Shown one piece after another: positions 6,010-11,037 of a stretch of 11,037 nucleotides of DNA (positions within the stretch are counted from its first letter, which is position 1; every line of letters begins with the position of its first letter). The stretch is from Methylotenera_A sp040387095 (GTDB lineage Bacteria; Pseudomonadota; Gammaproteobacteria; Burkholderiales; Methylophilaceae), in contig JAZKEJ010000111.1 in the NCBI GenBank assembly GCA_040387095.1, positions 1 to 11,037 of the forward strand, given 5' to 3'. The notes beneath the pieces were generated by a model, which was not told the DNA's origin, did not search any database, and saw nothing but the letters and a program-made list of their open reading frames with translations. Made by a program: the position numbers and the translations under genes.

Positions 6010-6032
6010 ATTACATAAAAAATTACGTTAAC

Positions 6033-6362
6033 TTATTTAATAAAATTTGCTAATAAATTGTATTTTTCAGCTAGTAAGTAATAAAAAACCAAGCGAGACT
6101 TCATGCGATCATCTTTCATTTTTACGCACACTTCTTCAATTGCCGCATCAAGTGATGCATCTGCTTGTGTAAGCCCTAACTTTTTCTTTAAAAAATTTTC
6201 ACGCACAGTAGCTTTCTCTGCTGCGTCACCACAGGAAATATGGCGCGAGTCTTGTTTTGATAATACTAGTGCATAGGTTCTTGCCATGCCTTGAAGTGCA
6301 GCATCATTGATTTTGGCACTATATTTTGCAAGTGCGTCTTTCTGATTCTGAAGGTCAGCCAT
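6033..6362 (-). CDS. DUF2853 family protein, function unknown
   Basis: A 109-residue protein I recognise as DUF2853 from its central and C-terminal pattern: SRHISCGDAAEKATVRENFL, KKKLGLTQADASLDAAIEEV and DRMKSRLVFYYLLAEKY. It is polar, with no signal peptide and no membrane segment, so it is probably cytoplasmic and mostly helical. It has a single conserved-looking Cys in ISCGD and another in EEVCVKM. The start is secure: AGGAG at 6369–6373 lies 6 bases before the ATG, the strongest ribosome binding site in this part of the window. It is convergent with mnmE across the terminator at 5985–6009 and divergent from mnmG. No function can be assigned from the sequence. It is probably a separate single-gene unit. 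Confidence 0.88.
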   Translation of the reverse strand: MADLQNQKDALAKYSAKINDAALQGMARTYALVLSKQDSRHISCGDAAEKATVRENFLKKKLGLTQADASLDAAIEEVCVKMKDDRMKSRLVFYYLLAEKYNLLANFIK

Positions 6363-6368
6363 TTATTT

Positions 6369-6373
6369 CTCCT
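6369..6373 (-). promoter_or_regulatory. Ribosome binding site of the DUF2853 gene
   Basis: AGGAG on the minus strand, 6 bases before the ATG at 6362–6360. It is a near-ideal Shine-Dalgarno and fixes the start codon. Confidence 0.8.
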
Positions 6374-6519
6374 AAACAAATTTGTAAATGATTCAACGTA
6401 TTGTTATGTAATGCATAGCAACAAAAACTAATTCATTACTAGATTGGTTAAAATTTCGACGCATTAAGTGAGTTCGTCACCACTACTATATGCGCGTTAT
6501 CCGGGATTCGTCAATATAT

Positions 6520-6533
6520 TACTTTGCAAAGTA
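6520..6533. repeat. 14-bp perfect palindrome beside parS
   Basis: TACTTTGCAAAGTA is its own reverse complement and lies 10 bp before the parS at 6544. It has the look of a binding site for a homodimeric regulator of mnmG or the divergent gene. I do not recognise the motif. Confidence 0.45.
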
Positions 6534-6543
6534 GGATAAAGAT

Positions 6544-6559
6544 TGTTTCACGTGAAACA
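6544..6559. promoter_or_regulatory. parS: parS centromere site, intergenic copy
   Basis: TGTTTCACGTGAAACA is a perfect 16-bp palindrome and exact match to the conserved bacterial parS consensus bound by chromosomal ParB. It lies in the leader region of mnmG, about 6 kb from the candidate oriC and 3.5 kb upstream of parB. An identical copy is inside mnmG at 8144–8159. ParB loads here, spreads to form the partition complex, and ParA moves it. Confidence 0.95.
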
Positions 6560-6668
6560 TTATTAAAACGACACATTTGCATGACTTAACTCTTTGATTA
6601 ACGTAAAATAAAAGTCTTTGCTAAATTTGCAGCGCATAAAAGCTGCCTTGTTGAAAGATTTGCTTTAA

Positions 6669-8609
6669 ATGATGCAGTTTCCTGATATTTTTGATGTAAT
6701 TGTGGTTGGCGGCGGCCATGCAGGCACAGAGGCCGCGTTGGCGGCAGCGCGCATGGGGCAAAAAACCCTTTTGCTAAGCCACAACATTGAAACATTAGGC
6801 CAAATGTCTTGCAATCCCAGTATTGGCGGCATTGGCAAAGGCCATCTGGTCAAAGAGATTGACGCGCTTGGCGGTCTAATGGCGCAAGCAACCGATACTG
6901 GCGGTATTCAGTTTCGTATTTTAAATTCATCTAAAGGCCCTGCGGTGCGTGCTACGCGTGCGCAGGCAGACCGTATTTTGTACAAAGCGGCAGTTCGCCA
7001 TAAATTAGAAAATCAACCCAATTTGTGGCTGTTTCAACAAGCAGTAGACGATATTATTCTGAATGGCGAGCGTGCTGCTGGCGTGGTGACGCAAATTGGG
7101 TTGCGCTTTAATTCGAAAAGCGTGGTGTTAACCGCTGGCACATTTTTAGGCGGCCTGATTCACGTGGGCATGCAGAATTACAGCGCTGGCCGGGCGGGTG
7201 ACCCGCCAGCTATTAGTTTGGCCGCGCGCTTGCGTGAAATTGGATTGCCGGCGGGTAGACTTAAAACGGGAACGCCACCACGCATTGATGGCCGTACCAT
7301 TGATTATTCTGTTATGCAGGAACAGCCGGGCGACAGCCCTGCCCCAGTATTTTCATTTATGGGCAATTTGGCGCAGCATCCACAACAAGTGCCGTGCTGG
7401 ATTACGCACACCAATGAACGCACGCATGACATTATCCGCAGCGGCCTTGACCGCTCACCAATGTATACCGGCGTGATTGAAGGCGTGGGTCCGCGCTATT
7501 GTCCGAGTGTGGAAGACAAAATTCACCGCTTTGCGGATAAAGAATCGCATCAATTATTTTTAGAGCCGGAAGGTTTAACCACCAATGAAATTTACCCAAA
7601 CGGCATTTCAACTAGTTTGCCGTTTGATATTCAGCTTGCATTGGTGCGCTCAATCAAGGGTTTAGAAAACGCGCATATTCTGCGCCCGGGTTATGCGATT
7701 GAATACGATTATTACGATCCGCGCAGTTTGAAATCCAGCTTAGAAACCAAAAGCGTACAGGGCTTATTTTTTGCAGGGCAAATCAACGGAACGACTGGAT
7801 ATGAAGAAGCCGCCGCACAAGGCTTGCTAGCCGGCGCAAATGCTGCTTTGTATGTGCAAGGTAAAGACAGTTGGTGCCCTGCCCGTGATGAGGCGTATTT
7901 AGGCGTGTTGGTAGATGATTTGATTACCACTGGCGTGACAGAGCCATATCGTATGTTTACATCGCGTGCCGAATATCGTTTGCAATTGCGCGAAGATAAC
8001 GCTGATATGCGCTTAACTGCCAAAGGGCGCGAGCTGGGTTTGGTGGACGATGCGCGTTGGGCAACATTTGAGAAAAAACTAGAGGCCGTGTCGCGTGAGC
8101 AAGCGCGTTTGAAAAAGACTTTTGTGCAGATCGCGACAGATGATGTTTCACGTGAAACACAGGCAACAATTTTAGGTAAGCCTCTCGAGCATGAATATAG
8201 TTTGTTTGAATTGTTGCGTCGGCCAGAAGTGAGTTACGAGGGTATGCTAAGTTTGGGCAAAGGCTTTTTAGATGGGGTAGAGCTGGGTGAATTAGATCCA
8301 GCCGTGCGCGAGCAAGTGGAAATTGCCGCAAAATATCAAGGCTATATCACGCGCCAGCAAGAAGAAATAGATAAGCAAAAAGGCAGTGAAAATATCAAGT
8401 TAATCGGGTTAGATTATGCGGATGTACATGGTTTAAGTATTGAGGCGCGGCAAAAATTAACGCAACAAAAACCGGAAACTATTGGTCAGGCAGGACGTAT
8501 TTCTGGTATTACACCAGCGACTATTTCTTTGCTACTTGTGTATTTAAAACGTAAACACAAAAAACAAGCTAGCCAAAGTAATTTAAATTCTGACACGCAA
8601 GCTGCATGA
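6669..8609 (+). CDS. mnmG: tRNA uridine-5-carboxymethylaminomethyl modification enzyme MnmG (GidA)
   Basis: MnmG is the FAD- and NADH-using partner of MnmE in wobble-uridine tRNA modification. The 646-residue product shows the FAD-binding GGGHAG (14–19), QMSCNPSIGGIGKGHLVKEI with Cys48, RLKTGTPPRID, and PRYCPSVEDK with Cys278; the cysteines correspond to E. coli Cys47 and Cys277. The C-terminal part contains LLRRPEVSYEGML and KYQGYITRQQEEI, needed for tRNA and MnmE contact in the family. Starting at the second ATG (6672) would make numbering equal to E. coli; either start is possible. A Lys/Gln/Ser-rich tail adds about 17 residues compared with E. coli. Residues 493–497 (VSRET) are encoded by an embedded parS. 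The stop overlaps the rsmG start (ATGA), indicating coupling. Confidence 0.98.
   Translation: MMQFPDIFDVIVVGGGHAGTEAALAAARMGQKTLLLSHNIETLGQMSCNPSIGGIGKGHLVKEIDALGGLMAQATDTGGIQFRILNSSKGPAVRATRAQADRILYKAAVRHKLENQPNLWLFQQAVDDIILNGERAAGVVTQIGLRFNSKSVVLTAGTFLGGLIHVGMQNYSAGRAGDPPAISLAARLREIGLPAGRLKTGTPPRIDGRTIDYSVMQEQPGDSPAPVFSFMGNLAQHPQQVPCWITHTNERTHDIIRSGLDRSPMYTGVIEGVGPRYCPSVEDKIHRFADKESHQLFLEPEGLTTNEIYPNGISTSLPFDIQLALVRSIKGLENAHILRPGYAIEYDYYDPRSLKSSLETKSVQGLFFAGQINGTTGYEEAAAQGLLAGANAALYVQGKDSWCPARDEAYLGVLVDDLITTGVTEPYRMFTSRAEYRLQLREDNADMRLTAKGRELGLVDDARWATFEKKLEAVSREQARLKKTFVQIATDDVSRETQATILGKPLEHEYSLFELLRRPEVSYEGMLSLGKGFLDGVELGELDPAVREQVEIAAKYQGYITRQQEEIDKQKGSENIKLIGLDYADVHGLSIEARQKLTQQKPETIGQAGRISGITPATISLLLVYLKRKHKKQASQSNLNSDTQAA
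8144..8159. promoter_or_regulatory. parS: parS centromere site inside mnmG
   Basis: A second perfect TGTTTCACGTGAAACA, identical to 6544–6559 and exactly 1600 bp from it. It is read in frame as part of MnmG, encoding Val-Ser-Arg-Glu-Thr (493–497) in a region where the E. coli protein is unrelated in sequence, so the protein appears to tolerate it. A perfect 16-bp match, doubled near parAB, makes a ParB-binding role very likely. Confidence 0.93.
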
Positions 8610-9223
8610 TTCAGGCATTATTAGCGCAAGGTATTGCCAGCATGGGCTTGGCGGTGTCAGATGAAGCACAGCAAAAACTATTAGCCTATTTGGTGCTGCT
8701 GCAAAAATGGAGCAAAGTGTATAACTTAACTGCGGTGCGCGACCCGCTAGAAATGGTGACTTTGCATCTGCTGGATAGTTTAAGTGTGTTACCGCATGTT
8801 AATAGCAAGAATATATTAGATGTAGGCAGCGGCGGTGGTTTGCCAGGAATTGTATTGGCAATCTGCAAGCCTGAGTTGCAAGTGACCACGATTGATACGG
8901 TGCAAAAAAAAGTGATTTTTATGCGCCAGGTAAAAGGCGAGCTGGGCTTGAACAATTTAACGGTGGTGCATGCGCGGGTGGAAAGCTTTCAGCCTATTCA
9001 GCCGTTTGAACTGGTGATATCGAGAGCGTTTTCAGAAATTGCTTTATTTATTCGGTTAACTAAGCATTTGATTGCAAAAAATGGCCAGTGGTTTGCCATG
9101 AAAGGCATGATGCCAACAAGTGAGATACAAGGTTTGCCGATTGTGCCAGTGAATATTATTGCATTGAAAGTGGCGGGATTAAACGCTGAGCGACATTTAG
9201 TAGTGTTTAAAAATGTTGCTTAA
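8606..9223 (+). CDS. rsmG: 16S rRNA (guanine-527-N7)-methyltransferase RsmG (GidB)
   Basis: RsmG transfers a methyl group from S-adenosylmethionine to N7 of G527 in the 530 loop of 16S rRNA. The product has 205 residues, normal for the family. After a helical N-terminus (LLQKWSKVYNLTAVRD and HLLDSL, about 31–59) comes the methyltransferase motif I, ILDVGSGGGLPGI (70–82), then TTIDTVQKKVIFMRQV (motif II region), and VISRAFSEI (137–145), the conserved SRAF segment. The ATG overlaps the mnmG stop as ATGA, so it is translationally coupled to mnmG and needs no ribosome binding site of its own. The mnmG–rsmG pair followed by parA–parB is the typical arrangement near bacterial origins. Confidence 0.97.
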   Translation: MIQALLAQGIASMGLAVSDEAQQKLLAYLVLLQKWSKVYNLTAVRDPLEMVTLHLLDSLSVLPHVNSKNILDVGSGGGLPGIVLAICKPELQVTTIDTVQKKVIFMRQVKGELGLNNLTVVHARVESFQPIQPFELVISRAFSEIALFIRLTKHLIAKNGQWFAMKGMMPTSEIQGLPIVPVNIIALKVAGLNAERHLVVFKNVA

Positions 9224-9235
9224 GTTTTCTTAATG

Positions 9236-9279
9236 TAATGCCTAGTAATTACGAAGTTTGAGTAATGCGTAGTTAATTA
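9236..9279 (+). repeat. Imperfect direct repeat upstream of parA
   Basis: TAATGCCTAGTAATTA (9236–9251) recurs as TAATGCGTAGTTAATTA (9263–9279), differing by one substitution and one inserted T, 27 bp apart. It fills most of the 67-bp rsmG–parA gap. Such a repeat just before a partition operon could be an operator, but short A+T-rich repeats also arise by chance. Confidence 0.4.
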
Positions 9280-9290
9280 AAGAATAATTC

Positions 9291-10094
9291 ATGAAAATAT
9301 TAGCGATTACCAATCAAAAAGGCGGCGTGGGTAAAACCACTACTTGTGTGAATTTGGCGGCTAGTTTGGCTGCCAACAAACAAAAAGTATTGCTAGTGGA
9401 TTTAGATCCACAAGGCAACGCCAGTACTGGCAGCGGCATCGATAAAGCACATCTTAAATTAAGTATCTATCATGTATTAATTGGTGAAAAAACCTTAGCA
9501 GAAGTGATTGTTAAAAGCGAAAAAGGCGGCTTTGATATAGCGCCTTCTAATCGCGAGTTGGCGGGTGCTGAAGTTGAGCTGGTTAATGAATTGGCACGCG
9601 AAATGCGTTTAAAACAAGCCATTTCAGCGATTTCTGGTTACGATTATGTGCTATTGGATTGTCCCCCTGCCCTTAATTTAGTCACTGTGAATGCATTAAC
9701 TGCAGCTGATACCGTGATGATTCCTATGCAATGCGAATATTATGCGCTAGAAGGTTTATCGGATTTAGTGAATACCATTAAAAAAGTGCGCGCGCACTTG
9801 AACCCAAAATTAGAAATCGAAGGCTTGTTGCGTACTATGTTTGATAATCGCAATATGCTTGCTCAACAAGTATCGGCGCAGTTGGTCAGCCATTTTGGTG
9901 ACAAGGTATATAAAACGGTGATACCCCGCAATATTCGCCTGGCTGAAGCGCCGAGTTATGGCTTGCCTGTGCTGATGTACGATAAAACGTCTAAAGGTGC
10001 AATCGCTTATTTAGACTTATCGGCGGAAATTATTAATAAAAATCAACAGGTTAATAAAAAAGTTGATCAATTACAAGGTGTTATAAATGGTTAA
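9291..10094 (+). CDS. parA: Chromosome partitioning ATPase ParA (Soj)
   Basis: ParA is a deviant-Walker ATPase that binds the nucleoid non-specifically and drives movement of ParB–parS complexes. The 267-residue product is the small chromosomal type without an N-terminal DNA-binding domain. It begins MKILAITNQKGGVGKTTTCV, with the deviant Walker A KGGVGKTT (10–17, signature Lys10 and Lys15), then VLLVDLDPQGNAS (33–45), Walker B LLDCPPAL (121–128) and the RNIRLAEAPSYGLPV segment (213–227) typical of Soj/ParA. The ATG at 9291 fits the family start; only a weak AAAGAA lies upstream. It overlaps parB by 8 bases. The gap to rsmG is 67 bp and contains no terminator, so it may be read through from mnmG–rsmG. 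Confidence 0.98.
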   Translation: MKILAITNQKGGVGKTTTCVNLAASLAANKQKVLLVDLDPQGNASTGSGIDKAHLKLSIYHVLIGEKTLAEVIVKSEKGGFDIAPSNRELAGAEVELVNELAREMRLKQAISAISGYDYVLLDCPPALNLVTVNALTAADTVMIPMQCEYYALEGLSDLVNTIKKVRAHLNPKLEIEGLLRTMFDNRNMLAQQVSAQLVSHFGDKVYKTVIPRNIRLAEAPSYGLPVLMYDKTSKGAIAYLDLSAEIINKNQQVNKKVDQLQGVING

Positions 10095-10938
10095 ACTAAA
10101 AGGTTTGGGGCGCGGTTTAGATGCATTATTGGCGAATGATGCAGAGATGACTGCGCAAGGCGATGCGCTGATGATGTTGAATGTTGACCAGTTGCAACCT
10201 GGTAAATATCAGCCACGTTCATATATGGATGAAGATGCGTTGCAAACTTTGGCTGATTCGATTCGCAACCAAGGAATTATGCAGCCGATTTTAGTGCGCA
10301 ATGTGGGCGACAACCAATACGAAATCATTGCCGGTGAACGCCGTTGGCGTGCGTCGCAATTGGCAGGTTTGACCGAAGTGCCCGTTTTGGTGCGCGAGAT
10401 TGCCGATGAATCTGCCCTAGCCATGGCATTGATTGAAAATATTCAGCGTGAAAATTTGAATCCACTAGAAGAAGCGCAAGGTATTAAGCGCTTAGTCGAT
10501 GAGTTTGACATGACGCACGAAAAAGCCGCTACCGCAGTTGGCCGCTCACGTGCGGCAGTATCCAATTTGCTGCGACTGTTGTCTTTGTCGTCGCCCGTGC
10601 AAGATCTGTTAATGCACAATAAGCTGGATATGGGACACGCCAGAGCGTTAATCGGGCTGGATGCGGCACAGCAGATTATGCTGGCGCATAAAATTATGCA
10701 GCAAGATTTATCGGTACGCGATGTTGAAAATATGGTGAAAAAGTTAGCCCAGAACAGTCAGCCTACTGCACATAAAACCGCTGTTAATCATGACGTTTTG
10801 GCCCTGCAAAACACATTAAGCGAAAAAATTGGCGCCAGCGTGAATATTTCAGCTAAAGAAAACGGCTCAGGCATGCTTAAAATTAACTACAGTAATTTAG
10901 ATCAATTGGATGACATTATTAGCAAAATGATGCGCTAA
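10087..10938 (+). CDS. parB: Chromosome partitioning protein ParB (Spo0J)
   Basis: ParB binds parS as a dimer, acts as a CTP-dependent clamp that slides onto neighbouring DNA, and is moved by ParA. The 283 residues match chromosomal ParB. The N-terminus has the ParA-interaction motif GLGRGLDALL (6–15). The CTP-binding domain shows YQPRSYMDEDALQTLADSI, GERRWRAS (83–90) and ENIQRENLNPLEEA (117–130). The helix-turn-helix (about 142–168, THEKAATAVGRSRAAVSNLLRL) reads parS. The C-terminal dimerisation segment (about 235–283) ends INYSNLDQLDDIISKMM. The ATG lies inside the last codons of parA, indicating coupling. Two perfect parS sites lie upstream at 6544 and 8144, so the whole segregation system is within the window. 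Confidence 0.98.
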   Translation: MVKLKGLGRGLDALLANDAEMTAQGDALMMLNVDQLQPGKYQPRSYMDEDALQTLADSIRNQGIMQPILVRNVGDNQYEIIAGERRWRASQLAGLTEVPVLVREIADESALAMALIENIQRENLNPLEEAQGIKRLVDEFDMTHEKAATAVGRSRAAVSNLLRLLSLSSPVQDLLMHNKLDMGHARALIGLDAAQQIMLAHKIMQQDLSVRDVENMVKKLAQNSQPTAHKTAVNHDVLALQNTLSEKIGASVNISAKENGSGMLKINYSNLDQLDDIISKMMR

Positions 10939-11037
10939 GTGTTTCATTTTGCGCGAAACTTATCGCATATTTACACTTACTACTTGACTAAAAACGCGTA
11001 ATAATTCAAAATCGCGGACTTTGCTGATAAGCCCATT
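10939..11037 (+). promoter_or_regulatory. Region after parB with a possible promoter for the next gene
   Basis: No gene is identifiable in these last 99 bases. TTGACT (10984–10989) followed after 17 bp by CAAAAT (11007–11012) could be a promoter for a gene beyond the edge; in related bacteria parB is often followed by the atp (F1Fo ATPase) operon, but nothing here proves that. GTTTC (10941–10945) and GAAAC (10955–10959) could form a weak hairpin, but there is no T run, so I do not call a terminator. Confidence 0.35.

Larger units (their letters stand above)
6363..6668. other. Divergent intergenic region with parS, upstream of mnmG
   Basis: This 306-bp region between the divergent DUF2853 and mnmG genes holds no credible gene. 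It contains the DUF2853 ribosome binding site (6369–6373), a 14-bp perfect palindrome (6520–6533), a perfect parS (6544–6559), a TAAAAT -10-like hexamer (6604–6609) without a well-spaced -35, and a weak GCAGC/GCTGC hairpin (6629–6646) in the mnmG leader. Promoters for both genes must lie here, but I cannot assign them with confidence. Confidence 0.6.

Noticed and set aside
6497..6505. TTATCCGGG as a DnaA box upstream of mnmG
   Set aside because: Three mismatches at the CACA end of the consensus; isolated and not near other boxes.
7153..7168. TTCACGTG in mnmG as another parS
   Set aside because: Matches only the central bases; the right arm is GGCA rather than AAACA, so it is not a palindromic site.
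7957..8331. Minus-strand open frames of over 100 codons inside mnmG
   Set aside because: Overlap a fully conserved mnmG and have arbitrary composition; no support as genes.
10940..10961. GTTTC...GAAAC after parB as a third parS or a terminator
   Set aside because: The arms are separated by 9 bases instead of 4, the CACGTG core is missing, and there is no T run to make a terminator.
1..11037. A novel mobile, defence or biosynthetic system in the window
   Set aside because: Every coding region except the DUF2853 gene belongs to the well-known origin-proximal core set; there are no transposases, integrases, repeats of IS type or atypical gene blocks.

Overview
This window is the replication-origin neighbourhood of a bacterial chromosome. 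The gene order dnaN–dnaA / rpmH–rnpA–yidD–yidC–mnmE / mnmG–rsmG–parA–parB, with what looks like the start of the next (often atp) region at the right edge, is the classical proteobacterial origin cluster. The A+T-rich codon use and the protein sequences (DnaA starting MHNFWPTCLSRFEQEL, RnpA with RNYMRR, YidC with Lys in TM2) suggest a betaproteobacterium, most likely Methylophilaceae (Methylotenera/Methylophilus type). The lineage is an inference from memory of these families, not a search result.

Left part (1–2131): the first 37 codons of dnaN and a full dnaA, both on the minus strand. The 303-bp dnaA–dnaN gap holds a well-organised candidate replication origin. It has several DnaA boxes, then a run of DnaA-trio-like triplets, then an A+T-rich stretch with short tandem repeats, in the same order and orientation as the Bacillus-type unwinding element. 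A further perfect DnaA box lies on the other side of dnaA, next to the rpmH promoter.

Middle (2132–6009): a tightly packed plus-strand run of rpmH (ribosomal protein L34), rnpA (RNase P protein), yidD and yidC (membrane protein insertion) and mnmE (tRNA wobble-uridine modification GTPase), closed by a strong bidirectional terminator. A small minus-strand gene of the DUF2853 family converges on that terminator and separates mnmE from its partner mnmG.

Right part (6363–11037): a 306-bp intergenic region with a perfect parS centromere site and a 14-bp palindrome, then mnmG, rsmG, parA and parB. mnmG/rsmG and parA/parB overlap by a few bases, indicating translational coupling. A second perfect parS lies inside the mnmG reading frame. 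ParA, ParB and the two parS sites form a complete chromosome segregation module beside the origin. MnmE and MnmG together make the 5-(carboxymethyl)aminomethyl-uridine family of tRNA modifications.

I see no mobile element, CRISPR array, tRNA, rRNA or accessory defence system. The window is core chromosome, and the most interesting content is the cis-acting DNA (origin elements, embedded parS) and one unusual DNA-contact residue in DnaA.
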